Of a DNA stretch of 64,000 nt, positions 42,991-54,376 are shown piece after piece; position 1 is the first letter of the stretch, and every line of letters starts with the position of its first letter. Under the pieces are notes generated by a model that saw only the letters and a program-made list of their open reading frames with translations, searched no databases and was not told the DNA's origin. A program made the translations under genes and the position numbers. Source of the DNA: Cervus elaphus (taxonomy: Eukaryota > Chordata > Mammalia > Artiodactyla > Cervidae). Location of the stretch: positions 65,160,015 to 65,224,014 of the forward strand of contig NC_057823.1 in the NCBI RefSeq assembly GCF_910594005.1, written 5' to 3'.

Positions 42991-43790
42991 TTGTTCAGTT
43001 GCTCAGTCATGTACGAGTCTTTGTGACCCCATGAACTGCAGCATGCCAGGCTTCCCTGTCAATCACCAACTCCTGGAGCTTGCTCAAACTCATGTCCATT
43101 GAGTCGGTGATGTCATCCAACCATTTTGTTCCCTGTTGTCCCCTTCTCCTGTCCTCAATCTTTCCCAGCATCCATTTCCAATGAGTCAGTTCTTCACATC
43201 GGGTGGGCAGAGTATTGGGGCTTCAGCTTCAGCATCAGTCCTTCTAATGAATACTCAGGGTTGATTTCCTTTAGGACTGACTGGTTTGACCTCCTTGCAA
43301 TCCAAGGGACTCTTAAGAGTCTTTGACAGCACAGTTCAAAAGTATCAATTCTTTGGTGCTCAGCCTTCTTTATGGTTCAACTCTCACACCCACACATGAC
43401 TACTGGAAAAACCATAGCTTTGACTAGATGGACCTTTGTTGGTAAAGTAATGTCTCTGTTTTTTAATACACTGTCTAGGATTGTCATAGCTCTTCTTCCA
43501 AGGAGAAGGTGTCTTTTAATTTCATGGCTGCAGTCACCATCTGCAGTGATTTTGGAGCCCAAGAAAATAAAGTCTGTCACTGTTTCCATTGTTCTCCCAT
43601 CTATTTGCCATGAAGTGATGGGACAGGATGCCATGATCTTCATTTTTTGAATGTTGAGTTTTAAGTCCTTTTTTTTTTTTTTTACTCTCCTTTTTCACCT
43701 TCAACAAGAGGCTCTTTAGTTTCTCTTCACTTTCTGCCATAAGGCTGGTGTCATCTGCATATCTGAAGTTATGATATTCTCCCAGCAATC
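42991..43790 (-). mobile_element. BovB LINE 3' portion (antisense, 0.8 kb)
   Basis: The tail begins 'ttgttcagttgctcagtcat'. It runs through the C-terminal coding region to the RT box, where YADD is intact on the minus strand (43750-43761), and truncates near 'ctcccagcaatc'. A poly-T expansion (about 43670-43683) disrupts the frame. No convincing TSD. Confidence 0.93.
43377..43788 (-). pseudogene. BovB RT/C-terminal relic
   Basis: Minus-strand remnants: an NFRYADDTSLMAESEE segment (43788-43534 frame), a poly-A-expanded lysine stretch that shifts the frame, then an 88-codon piece (43643-43377) with SWQIDGRTMETVTDFIFLGSK and the VFPVVMCGCES motif. Broken and truncated. Confidence 0.8.
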
Positions 43791-44484
43791 AAGGCAAAGA
43801 TAAATGTCCAAGGAAGCACAAAACAGAGGCCACTTAAAATATCGAGCTATTTGCCTAGGTTCTAACTGTATAGTTTTCATTTCTAGTTTAACTGTGGCTC
43901 TGAGGGGTTTCATTACCCATTCCTGGATACTCTCAATTCTCTGAAACCACACCACACAGTGTCCTTTATTTTAGCCTGCTCCTGGCAGCCTAATCACGTT
44001 CTGTTTAACGAGGGAAGTAGGATGGAGTAGCTTGAACTACGAGATCTCTGAAATCATGTTCATGAATTTATACTTGTTTATTTTCATTATAATGAATCCT
44101 ATTTCAAGCCTGAAGCTAACTTGATGTCACACAAGTTTCTATTGGGAATTTTCTCTGCCCACAGCCTCATCCCTCTTGGCCATTCCTCTTTTTTATTTAT
44201 TTATTTATTTTTTAGCATATAATTGAATGTTGTGTGAACCCTCGCCTCAGTGTCCATTTTGGGGCTCCCTTTGGTTGCAGTTTTCTGAGTATCATCAGCC
44301 TCCTCTATGCCTTCCTCTTTTCTATCTCTGCTGCTCTATCCTAGAACCTTTTCTCTGCAAAATTTATCAATGCAAACTTAGCCCTCCACGTACTCACAAT
44401 GTCTCCTGAAGACAGACGCATTTCTAAGAATCTCTCTTAATGTATCTATCTCAAGTAGTTTTCCAAAATTATTAAAGACACTGG
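43791..44484. other. Unassigned DNA
   Basis: TTTA repeat near 44190-44212. A pyrimidine-rich segment follows. No gene recognised. Confidence 0.45.
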
Positions 44485-44680
44485 CTGCGGCTTGGAATCC
44501 CCTCCTCCATCAATTACTGGATATGCAGCTGTGGAGACATTACCTAATCTTTCTGAAACTCAGTTTCTTCATATGAAAAAGAAAGTTATATCAGATCCTA
44601 TATAAAATTCCTTTGCACAGATCTTCAGATACAATAGTCAATAAATGTTATCACTGGTGCCATCATTATCATCACCATCC
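44485..44680 (+). mobile_element. MIR SINE
   Basis: 'ggcttggaatcccctcctcc', 'gcagctgtggagacattacc', 'ctttctgaaactcagtttct', 'tcatatgaaaaagaaagtta' and 'gtcaataaatgttatcactg' follow the MIR consensus order to its 3' end. Confidence 0.75.
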
Positions 44681-44779
44681 TTGGCTCAGCATGCCTTTGC
44701 CCTGCTTCTAATGCTTCTTCCAGGTGACAGCACAGCTCCATCACTACCTCTGTGGAGCGTTCCTTGGTATTTCCTACTT

Positions 44780-44989
44780 TGCTGTTTAGTCACTAAGTCA
44801 TGTCTGACTATTTTGCAACCTCACGGATTGTAACCAGCCAGGCTCCTTTGTCCATGGGATTTCCCAGGCAAGAATATTGGATGGGGTGGCCATTTCCTTT
44901 TCCAGGGGATCCTCCTGATATAGGGATCAAACCCACATCTCCTGCATTGGCAGGTGGGTTCTTTACCATGGAGCCACCCAGAAAGCCCC
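44780..44989 (-). mobile_element. Bov-tA SINE (antisense) with short TSD
   Basis: 'agtcactaagtcatgtctga', 'ggattgtaaccagccaggct', 'tccaggggatcctcctgata' and the head 'ggagccacccagaaagccc'. A short direct repeat 'tttcctac' lies at 44770-44777 and 44990-44997. Frames at 44800-45030 (+) and 44821-45039 (-) are SINE translations. Confidence 0.92.
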
Positions 44990-44997
44990 TTTCCTAC

Positions 44998-46394
44998 CTT
45001 CACCTTTATTACAGTTATTCTTATACTTAACACATACAAAGTGATACTTTATACATACATTTCTTGCATGTATATTTCTTTCCACAAAAGTATTTGTGAG
45101 GAAAAACATACAAATAAAAAGATGTATGCAAAATATCTTATACTTCATATGTGTTTTTTCTCCACAAATGTGAGATCCTTAAAAGCAAGAAAGTTGTTGT
45201 GCCTGAAACCTCTTTCATCCTCAAAATGATTCAAAGTACTCCTGATTTTGTCTCCTACACATATCTCAAACCCTGCTCTCTTGGCTCTTGACCTTCACTG
45301 AGATGAATAATTATGATGGTAATTAATGGTTATACAAGTGTTTCCAAATAGGTGCGCATATCCATTTACTTAGAAGAAGTTAGAAGGACAGAAAGAAGTT
45401 AAATGCCCTAGAATCAACAGATCCTGAGCTCACCGTTTACCAGTTTCAAAGTCTCTCATAGGAAAGCTTGTTCTGAGGTAACCATTTCCTAGCTGAATAA
45501 CTCTATTAAATATATAACTCCCACTTCTCATTCAGCTAAAGCCCATTTTTCAACAACTTATATAACTATTATTTCAGAATCTTAAGCTCTTCAGGCTAAG
45601 TCTCATCCTTTATCCTTGTGATATCCCTCCAGACACTTGAAATCATTGATTTTATCTCCATTTATTCTTCCTTTGAACCTGAGCAATGCTGCCAGGTCTA
45701 TCAGATTGCAGCAGAAATAATTAGAATGGTTGGGGAAGTGTAACAGGGAAATATTTCATGCAGGGACAAAAAGAGTCAGTCTCTTCAGCAGGGAGATGGC
45801 GAGAACTAAGTGTTATTTGATATGACAGAGGAATCTAAATGATATGCCATAGGGCATCTAATTGGGTGTTCCTTGCTACCTGGTCCTGTTGCCTACCCAG
45901 AAGGGGACAGCAAATGAAATTAGCAGGGTCTAAATTTAGACAAGATCAAAGGAAATCCTTCTCTACACAATGTGCAATTATCCACTACTGCAGGATATTA
46001 TTGAGGCAAATTGAAGCAAAAAGAATTTGGAAAAGGATTAGGTGCTTATATGAATAAGAACAGCTTGTGCAGTTACTAGCAAGAATAACAATTACATGGC
46101 CAATTAATCCCCTGGTGTCAGGGTATGCAGTGAGCTCAAGCTGGGGTCAGAGAATGAACTGCCTATAGAATAGTACAGTAGTATTCAATTTTCTAGGTGC
46201 ATTATTGAATTTTCCTTTGGCTAACTCCTCTGAAGAATCTAAGGGAAAACACTTCTGTTGGTAAAGAGTGAATTGCTTCAGGTTTGGGTTTTACAGTCTG
46301 GGTCAGAAATAGAAATGGCCTCTGTGAAATTTCCCTGTAAAGATGTGGCATCAAAATCCTGAAATGACTTTAAAAAAAAAAAATGGCAGCATGG
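44998..46394. other. Unassigned DNA
   Basis: The stretch about 45730-46100 ('gcaggatattattgaggcaa', 'ggaaaaggattaggtgctta') has the feel of an ancient interspersed repeat, but I cannot name it. A 72-codon + frame at 45839-46057 lies in it. Nothing else recognised. Confidence 0.4.
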
Positions 46395-46560
46395 AAAAGA
46401 CTACACACTAGTTGTCTAAGGACCTGGGTTTCTGGTCCTGTTTCATATCATTGACTAGCTTGGTGAGATCGCTTACCTTAGTGAACTTCAGTTTACTTGT
46501 TTACAAAATGGCAGGCATTATCCTAGCCATCTATGTAAAATATAACCCTAGTTTTTCAGG
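46395..46560 (+). mobile_element. MIR SINE
   Basis: 'ggacctgggtttctggtcct', 'gtttcatatcattgactagc', 'ggtgagatcgcttaccttag', 'tgaacttcagtttacttgtt' and 'tacaaaatggcaggcattat' in MIR order. Confidence 0.72.
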
Positions 46561-47894
46561 CCTCACTGCCTAGGTGGGCACTGTCAAGGATAAATTGATT
46601 CTTAAATTTACATGGAATCAAGAGATGAGTCTTTATAAAGCATATAAAGGTAGTGAAATATTTGTGCTTCAGGTGCCCATGAGAAGAATGTCTGACTCTC
46701 ACATACATAACTGGGGGACCATGCGTCCTACTGTTGATAGTTACCACCCATCTACATATGCCATGGGGTCACTGATGCTGAAAACCCTCTCACACAAAGG
46801 TCTGAACTAGCTCTTTGCTCCCTAAACTCCTACAACCAACTTTTCCTCGAGTCTCTACAACATGAGAAGCCTACCCTTAGATTCACATGAAATCTACATG
46901 GGAAAACTTTTCTCATTGATTTCCTTGAACAAGTGTCCTCAGGGTAAAGTCAAAGGGCAACATGTACCTATGAGGAAATTTTGGGAAGTGAGGACATGGT
47001 TTTATCTTTATGCACATCTTTCTTTTCATTCTGCTTTCCCACCCACATGACCAAAAAAATACAATGAGGGGAGAAATTCAAACTAGGAATGGTATTGAGG
47101 CTACAGAAAAAGGGAAATATTTTGAAAGAAAAGATACAGAAAACACTAAAATGAAAAATGGACAAGCTGGCTCATTATTGACCATATGTATAAGACGTGT
47201 TGGCTGATAAAATGAATCTCTAATGAACATTCACTTATCTATATTTTCTAAATTATAAAGGGATCAAAGGAAAAAAATTAATAAATAACATATTTTCATT
47301 CTAGTAATGTATTTAGGAAGCACCCATATGGCATATTTGTGCTTATTTTACCCAAAGAACATGAGCACAGTAGTTGAATCTCCCCCAAAAGACCACTCCT
47401 AGGTTAGAGACAGGTTACTCCAGCTAATTGGCAGCTATTGTAGTGAACGTAAAGAAGGAATTTTTGACTATGTCCAAGTTCTCTTGCTCAACCACTGCCC
47501 ACCCACCTCTGCACACATGGATGGATCTCCCAACTGTCAAATAAAACTACAGTTTTTACTTGTACAGTGTTTGTTGGTTTAGTTTTTAAATCTGAATTTA
47601 AAAGGTTGGACTTCAGAACCATACAGTCTAAGAGTTAATATCAAGTAGCTACATCTAAAACTCTTTTGGAAAGATGAGAGAAGAGAGAGAACTTTCTGAA
47701 CAACTGGAAAGCGGCCATGGTTCAAATGAAAAACAAATTAGGGATAAAACGCAAGTGTTCCCACCATTTCATAAGGGCTGTTTCAGAGGTACAAACTTTT
47801 TAGATGACTCTAAAAATAAGGAGTATAGACAGCTAATAACATATCTGTACTCTTTATGGGGAGGGGATGAAACTGGGCCCAAAATATGCTACCT
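46561..47894. other. Unassigned DNA
   Basis: Several short overlapping frames (46556-46810, 46862-47207, 47674-47919) without recognisable families, splice context or codon character. An A-rich stretch lies near 47270. Confidence 0.45.
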
Positions 47895-49847
47895 CCTACA
47901 ACCTGCTCAAAGGCTTTAGCAAGTAGGGAATCTTCCTGATTATTCTCACCAAGCTAACATAATTCTGAAAATAAAACCTAATAAAGACATGTATATGTGT
48001 ATACCTCTAATAAAATGGATCTGAGTTAAAGTCATTTATAAAGCATAATATATCATGAACAAACAGGTACTATTTAGGCAGACAATAATGGTACAATATA
48101 AGGAAACCTATCAGTGTAATTTATTGATAAACAGATCAAAGGAGAAATAGCATTATCTCAAATGAGGCCAGGATTCAACTGACAGAATTCAACAGACATT
48201 AGAGCTAAAAAAAAAAAAAAAAAAACCCTCCTGGCAAATTATAAAAAAGAATGCCACTAAATTAACATGGAAAAAGTATATCTAAAATTAACTGTCAACA
48301 CTGTACTCAAGGTAAAACTACATTGACTTTCCAACTAAAACCTGAAAAAAGAAAACAATGCTATCATCACTAGATTCTGGAAATTCTAGACGTTAAGATA
48401 GGGTAAAAATCACATAAGATAAATGAATACAAATATGAAATTTATTTAAAAAGTCAATGCCAAAATTTCATTAACTGCTGAAGTACTGGGGATAAGATGA
48501 TTCATATAATGAGCCCAAGGGGAAATGGAATAATTATTAAATCTCTAGAGTTTGGCAAGATAATTTATTACTTAAAAAAAAAAAAAAGGAACAATGCCTA
48601 GAATCCTACAAAAACAAGTCAGAAGTGTGAGTTTTAACAATCTTATTCATATAGAAATCAAAAACAGAATATTCATTTCACTAAACTTAACTAAAAATGT
48701 ATAGGTTCCATTCAAAATAAATCTTTAGTTAGTGACATAAAAGATGATTTGTAGAACTGAGAATAATTGCCATTTTCAGAGAAAATTTCACAATTTTATG
48801 TATCTTCATTTTCCCCTAATTTATTTTAAAATTCTGTGTAATTCTCATTGATTCTCAATGGAAATTATACTTTTTTCATAACTGAACAAAATGAGTAGCA
48901 AAGGAGTAAATGAGAAAGAAGAGTGAAGAAAACTTTCGAAGACAAATTAATAGTGAGTAGCATATTTCCAACCATTCAAAATATGTATACCAATTTAGTT
49001 ATTACTATTAATGGCTACAGAATAGGCATTCAGATGAATAAAAAAGAAGTGAAATACATGAAACACACACACACACAACAAAATTCAGTTTAGGATAAAT
49101 GTGGATTTAAAATTTCCAATTAAAGGATGGATTGTTCAATAAATTGTGCTCAGAGGAAAGGAAAGCTGGACCTTTGTTTCATGTAATGTCCGAAAATAAT
49201 CTTGGATTAACTGAATAAATAATTGTTAAAAAGAACTAGGCAAAGAAAAGCTAGGGATTTTTTTTCCCCAAATAATTAGAGAGTATGAGACATTTTTAAA
49301 CATCGAATGCATAAACCACAAATGAAAAGAGAAAAAAAAAAAAGGCTACACAGGCATTTAAAATCACAGAATAAAAGAAATCTATTTGAAGAATGTTAAA
49401 AAGTAACTGAAAATGTGGGATATTTGCAATATCAGTGACAGGAAAAGGCCAACATTGTAAATTAGAAACTCTTCTAACCTGGAAATAAGAAGACGGCCAA
49501 ACTAGTAAAAATATATCAGAATATTATGTTGTATGCAGTTTACAAAAGATAAAAAATGCTAACAGTACAAACATCATTCACCTTAATAACATAAATCAAA
49601 TAATAAAATACCATTTTCATCTATCAAACTAGAAAGGATTAAAATACATTAAGATTGTGAGCTGGCAGAGATACAGTGAAAGGTGCATGCTCATATACAG
49701 ATGTTGGCATTTAAAAATGCATCAAAAGCATCTAAAATATGTGTAAATCTTTAACCCATTAATCCAATTGAGGGGAATTTTAAGAAAATCATTATGAATA
49801 CATACAACACAAGCAGTTCTTTGTAAGGACATTTACTGAACAACACT
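47895..49847 (+). mobile_element. Old L1 (L1M), decayed ORF2 and downstream
   Basis: About 1.95 kb in L1 order: 'gaatcttcctgattattctc', 'aaaacctaataaagacatgt', 'aacagatcaaaggagaaata' (RT region), 'gaatcctacaaaaacaagtc', 'aaaggatggattgttcaata', and 'tttactgaacaacac' near the right end. It is heavily decayed with many A runs (48205, 48573, 49332). An antisense BovB inserted at its right side. Confidence 0.78.
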
Positions 49848-50397
49848 TAGTTCACTTCGGTGGCTCAGTAGTGTCCGACTCTTTGCGACTCCATAGACCG
49901 CATCACATCAGGGCTCCCTGTCCATTACCAACTCCCGGAATTTACTCAAACTCATGCCCATCAAGTCAGTGATGCCATCCAACCATCTCATCCTCTGTCG
50001 TTCCCTTCTCCTCCTGCCCCCAATCCCTCCCAGCATCAGGGTCTTTCCAATGAGTCAACTCTTCACATGAGGTGGCCAAAGTATTGGAGTTTGAGTTTCA
50101 GCATCAGTCCTTCCAATGAACACCCAGGACTGATCTCCTTTAGGATGGACTGGTTGGATCTCCTTGCAGTCCAAGGGACTCTCAAGAGTCTCCTCCAACA
50201 CCACAGGTCAAAAGCATCAATTCTTTGGTGCTCAGCTTTCTTTACAGCCCAATTTTCACATCCATACACAACTACTGGAAAAATCATAGCCTTGACTAGA
50301 CTGACCTTTGTTGGCAAAGTAATGTCTCTGCTTTTTAATATGCTGTCTAGGTTGGTCATAGGTTTTCTTCTAAGGAGGAAGCATCTTTTAATTTCAT
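49848..50397 (-). mobile_element. BovB LINE 3' portion (antisense, 0.55 kb)
   Basis: The tail start is altered ('tagttcacttcggtggctca'), then 'gtccgactctttgcgactcc', 'ctcatcctctgtcgttccct' and the C-terminal region to 'gcatcttttaatttcat'. The minus-strand 98-codon frame at 50063-50359 preserves SWT-like 'CENWAVKKAEHQRIDAFDLWCW' in pieces. The + frame at 50067-50399 is a shadow. No TSD found. Confidence 0.93.
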
Positions 50398-50569
50398 AAG
50401 TAAGATCATCTAATAAATAGTTACAAATGGAATAGGCTGTCAGAGGGCCAATGTTACTTCTATTACCCCTACACTATTTCAACTAGCAGAAATTAATTGC
50501 ATCCTTATTCTGTTTGTTTTTGTCCCTAGGTATTTTATCTTTATATATCTAACCTTTTTAACTTGTCAA

Positions 50570-50670
50570 CCCACATGAAATTCAGAGATGTAACATAATT
50601 TATCTAAGATCAACTAGTTAGCAAGGGGCAGAACTAGCATTCAAATCCAAGCCATACCTACTTCCACAAT
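50570..50670 (-). mobile_element. MIR SINE fragment (antisense)
   Basis: 'cagagatgtaacataattta', 'tctaagatcaactagttagc' and 'aaggggcagaactagcattc', then 'aaatccaagcc', the reverse complement of the MIR tRNA-like half. Confidence 0.62.
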
Positions 50671-50734
50671 GATCACTGAAATTAGAGATTCAGAAGAGTC
50701 TTCATGCATCAGATAAACCAGGGACAACTTAATA

Positions 50735-50930
50735 CTTCCCAAACCCTTCATGCTGAGTCCCAGAGCCTCATAAATGCTTTTGTAAAAATGTAGATTCTAG
50801 AGACTCAGTACTGGGTAATATGTTATAGTTAGGTTGGGGGCCAGGAAGGGGTGGAAAATATGCACATTTTGAAAAGTTTCTTGATATTTGGAAAAGATTA
50901 TTATTCTGTGCTTCCTGTGATCTAATTTAA
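50735..50930. mobile_element. Possible MER5A-like DNA-transposon relic
   Basis: 'cataaatgcttttgtaaaaa', 'tgtagattctagagactcag', 'ggttgggggccaggaagggg', then 'atatgcacattttgaaaagt' loosely follow MER5A order. Weak. Confidence 0.35.
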
Positions 50931-50974
50931 CACAGGTGTGGGAAAAGAGAATGAGATATATAATATAGATAATG

Positions 50975-51172
50975 TATGCTCAGTCACTTTAGTCATGTTT
51001 GACTATGTGATCCTATGGATTCTCTGTCCATGGGAATCTCCATGCAAGAAAAATGGAAGCGTTTGCATTCCCCTCCTCCAGAGGATCTTCCCAACCCAGG
51101 GATCGAACCTATGTCCCTTTTGTCTCCTGTATTGCAAGCAGGTTCTTCACCACTGAGCCACCAGAGAAGCCC
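50975..51172 (-). mobile_element. Bov-tA SINE (antisense)
   Basis: 'gtatgctcagtcactttagt', 'gattctctgtccatgggaat', 'gatcttcccaacccagggat' and the head 'cactgagccaccagagaagc'. Imperfect flanking repeats (ataatatagataatg at 50960-50974; ataacatagctaata at 51173-51187) probably represent the TSD. Confidence 0.9.
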
Positions 51173-51344
51173 ATAACATAGCTAATAGATCTCCTCATAT
51201 CTGTCCATGGGTTATGAACAGTCGAAAGCACACACAAGGATAAAAGTTAGCTTTCCCTCAATCCCAAAACTGAATAGTTGAACTCAGAAGGACCCCCAGA
51301 TCCTAGATTTTCAATGAAATCGAGCATTTGACCCAGGAAAACTA

Positions 51345-51475
51345 GTCAACAGCTCCATGCCTCTTTAGCTGAAAAATGGGGTTAATTATGCCTTGCTATT
51401 CCCTGGGGATATTATGAGGCACTTTAAGAATGTGAAATACTTTTATCTTCTTGTAGAGAAGCAGGAGGTGCTTTG
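51345..51475 (+). mobile_element. MIR SINE fragment
   Basis: 'cagctccatgcctctttagc', 'tgaaaaatggggttaattat', 'gccttgctattccctgggga' and 'tatgaggcactttaagaatg', matching the CORE and 3' part of MIR. Confidence 0.6.
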
Positions 51476-51972
51476 AGTAATAATGGCAACAAAAGTAAAA
51501 ATAAAAATAAGCATAAAGAGCCAAACAACTTCTCTAGAAAAACACATTCTTAAGTGCATTAGCTATCCAAAAAAAAAAAAAAGACAAATAGAGTTGCTTT
51601 CATTTTCCTAGCTTTCTTTATTCTCATAAAGCTCATTAGGCAGAAATTAGGCAACAAATATACATGGAAAGATAGCTATAGTCTTTGAATTCTGTCTGCT
51701 GAGATGTCTTAATACGTGAATGAAGAAAAAAATGAAACTTCATATGAACTTAGCAATATAGTCATTTTGAAGCCATAAGCGCACAAAGCAGTTCAGTGTA
51801 TTATGCTGAAATACTTCATGAATGGAGGAAGAATATGTTAATAGCTAATATATTTTAGAAATGAACAGTGATTTAATATTCTAAGTAATCATCACCTATG
51901 ACTAGTATCATTTTCTACTCAAAGAAAGACTGTATCTCTCTAGATAAATGTTATCTTTTCTTGTCTTTACAG
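51476..51972. other. Unassigned A+T-rich DNA
   Basis: Poly-A near 51570-51583. The right end is a pyrimidine-rich run leading to an acceptor-like site. Confidence 0.5.
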
Positions 51973-52016
51973 GATCAACAACACCATCACTCTGAATAAC
52001 TTCTTAATGGAAATAG
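51973..52016 (+). other. Candidate 44-bp micro-exon (unproven)
   Basis: A strong acceptor-like tract 'tatcttttcttgtctttacag' (its AG at 51971-51972) is followed by 44 bases, open in one frame, ending at a donor-like 'aaatag|gtacag'. No homology is recognised and such acceptor/donor pairs arise by chance in A+T-rich DNA. Confidence 0.2.
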
Positions 52017-52094
52017 GTACAGTGGAAAAAACAGAAAAAATTTTAAAAGATAGACCTCTAATAAATCTCATATCTATAACCTAAATATTAACTA

Positions 52095-52235
52095 TTTATA
52101 CACTTAGGTGATTTCCTTAACTACTCTGGGAGTTTAGAATAACAGTTCTTCCTCAAATGTTTTGAGCTTCACAGATAGCTTATGTAAAATAATCAGCATA
52201 GCACTTGGCAACTGTAACCATTCAGCAAGTGTCAT
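52095..52235 (+). mobile_element. MIR SINE, 3' part
   Basis: 'ggtgatttccttaactactc', 'gcttatgtaaaataatcagc', 'atagcacttggcaactgtaa' and 'ccattcagcaagtgtcattt' correspond to the MIR CORE and 3' end. Confidence 0.62.
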
Positions 52236-52573
52236 TTTTCAAATTCTCCGCTTTGGCTACAGTGGTGGGAAAATGGGAGGACCTCTCTCATGTAAGGTGC
52301 CCAGACCCTCCAAATAAGTGCTGTTTTGTAAACAGGCTTCCTACCTTGGACCAGAGAATGGTCCTCTAATCCTTGAATTTTGCAAGCTATTTCATAGGAC
52401 AGTTTGACTTTAGGTACAAATTTCATGTGACTCTAAGAGTAGGCTTGCTTTTTAATGCTTGAGGAGAGGTGCAGGGAACTTGTATACATGAGGTCTATAG
52501 TGCCTGACTTCTTTTGGTAAGAGTTGTGGGTGTACCTTTCAGCCTCATGAGAGAAAGCATTTTGGCTCTCTAA
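52236..52573. other. Unassigned DNA
   Basis: No recognised feature. Short antisense frames at 52232-52426 and 52433-52699 are unsupported or run into the SINE. Confidence 0.45.
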
Positions 52574-52584
52574 CATCCTGATGA

Positions 52585-52798
52585 GACTTCCCAGGTGGCT
52601 CAGTGGTAAAGAATCTGCCTGCCAATGCAGAAGACACAGCAGATGCAGGTTTGGTCCCTGGGTCAGGAAGATTCCCTGGAGGAGGAAATGGCAACCCACT
52701 CCAGTATTCTTGCCTCAAAAATTCCATGGACAGAGAAGCCTGTTGGGCAACAGTCCATGGGGCTGCAAAGAGTTAAGACATGACTGAGTCACGAGTAG
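52585..52798 (+). mobile_element. Bov-tA SINE
   Basis: 'gacttcccaggtggctcagt', an insertion of a few bases before 'gatgcaggtttggtccctgg', then 'ggaaatggcaacccactcca' and the tail 'cagtccatggggctgcaaag'. An imperfect TSD (catcctgatg before, caccctgatg at 52807-52816) is likely. Confidence 0.92.
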
Positions 52799-53696
52799 GC
52801 ATGTGACACCCTGATGGAGGCGGGTACACACACTTAAGTCTATGCCAAAGCAATGAATAGAACTTGTGGCCAGAACTGTCGTCTTTGCCACAAGTAGACG
52901 AGGTGACCCAGAATCATAAGAGACCTGAGTTTTGTGGAATGACACCTACTTCTTCCCATCATTGGTTCATTGGACACATCACTCTGTCTGGGGCAGTAAG
53001 AATGTGACCCTTATTCTACCCTGAGTTCCGTTTCCTTCCACTGGCTCTGGAGTGGCAAGAAGTGTCATTAAGATTTATTTTTAAAAATTCTTACCTAGAG
53101 AATGTTGTATTCCCCGTGAGCTCCCACTCAGTTATAGAAAGAGAGTTTACTCTTAGTTTCAAATTTGGAACTACAAAATGTGTCTCTAACTCACCTGAAA
53201 TATCACCAAAGCAAATCTGTGTGTCTCTGGGAGCAAAAGCATTAAACGCTATCTGCCCCAAAGCAGACTTCGCCCTAAACTTCCCCATGTGTGTTCAGCC
53301 CTGCATGTCGGAAGAGAACCGGGTCTCCAGCAAGCCTGCTTTGCTCCTTCACTCGGGAAATGACCCTTTCTACTCCTCATGATTTTATACTTGGGACTGA
53401 ATCCTCTGTATCTTGGGGCTCTTTCAGACCTGACTGTGCATGGACCAATAATTCCATTACTTTGAGTTTTCCCTTTGTTAACATTTTTGAAGAATTTGTA
53501 CGGTCACTTTTTACCATCTCATCACTCTTTCTCCCACTTATTTTCACCTTGTAAGTCAGTGAATCTCTAAATCCATCTCTTATTCTTTTGTTCAATTCCA
53601 GGTTGGCTTGTGCACTCCTAGGTAAGTAAATTCAAGGACATGGCTGCAGATAAGATATCTCTGGGCATAGGAAAAGAAAACATACTCCTTCCCCAG
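52799..53696. other. Unassigned, CpG-retaining region with overlapping frames
   Basis: 53062-53595 holds overlapping open frames on both strands: + 106 codons at 53062-53382, - 65 at 53091-53288, + 87 at 53291-53554 and - 72 at 53377-53595. Several CpGs are present (near 53116, 53248, 53269, 53309, 53320). On the minus strand the 65-codon frame ends at a good donor 'ctctag|gtaaga' (about 53096). I recognise no family. It could be an exon on either strand or chance in less A+T-rich DNA. Confidence 0.3.
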
Positions 53697-53906
53697 GTAG
53701 GGAACTAAAAGATACAAACTACTATCTACTAAAATAGATAAACAACAAGGGTATATTGTACAGTAGAGGGAAATGCAGCCATTATTTTGTAGTAAATTTA
53801 AATGGAGTATAATCTGTAGAGAAAATGAATGACTATGCTGTACACTTGAAACTAATATTGTTAATCAACTACACTTGTCAAAAAAAAAACAAACAAAAAA
53901 AAAAAA
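53697..53906 (+). mobile_element. Ruminant L1 3' end
   Basis: 'agatacaaactactatctac', 'aaaatagataaacaacaagg', 'gtatattgtacagtagaggg', 'gctgtacacttgaaactaat' and 'attgttaatcaactacactt', followed by an interrupted poly-A tail. Standard 3' end of artiodactyl L1, 5'-truncated. Confidence 0.85.
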
Positions 53907-54019
53907 CCCTATCCTGCGTATAAGAAAGAATCCAAAAGCTTTGAAATTTTTAAAAAGGGCTTTTATTACATCTAGTTCTTACAGACTGAAAATGAAATTT
54001 CTAGTAGAGCAATTTGGTA

Positions 54020-54235
54020 TCCTAGAAAAGCCACAAGCTCTGAGTTCATATTCCTCATCTGCCATCCACTGGCTGAGCAAACACGGTCAAGATCTTTAAC
54101 CTCTCTGCATCCTTGTTTCCTCATTTATAAAGATGACAATACTACCTACAAAATACAGTGATCAATGACAGGCTAAGGAATGTAAAAATGTCTTGCATAG
54201 TGTTTGCATCAGTCGTCACAGAATGTATATTTTCT
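54020..54235 (+). mobile_element. MIR SINE
   Basis: 'agccacaagctctgagttca', 'catctgccatccactggctg', 'cacggtcaagatctttaacc', 'tctctgcatccttgtttcct', 'catttataaagatgacaata' and 'cttgcatagtgtttgcatca' follow MIR end to end. Confidence 0.8.
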
Positions 54236-54376
54236 GAGTAAGTAAAACAGATTCTAGCCCTAACCCTTAACTGTAAGGCTGGTTAAGAAGCATGCAGCAT
54301 TAACAAACAAAAAGTGAGCCCTTCTTCACTTTTGGTAGTTTCACAAGTAATTGCAAAATATATATATATTCTTACT

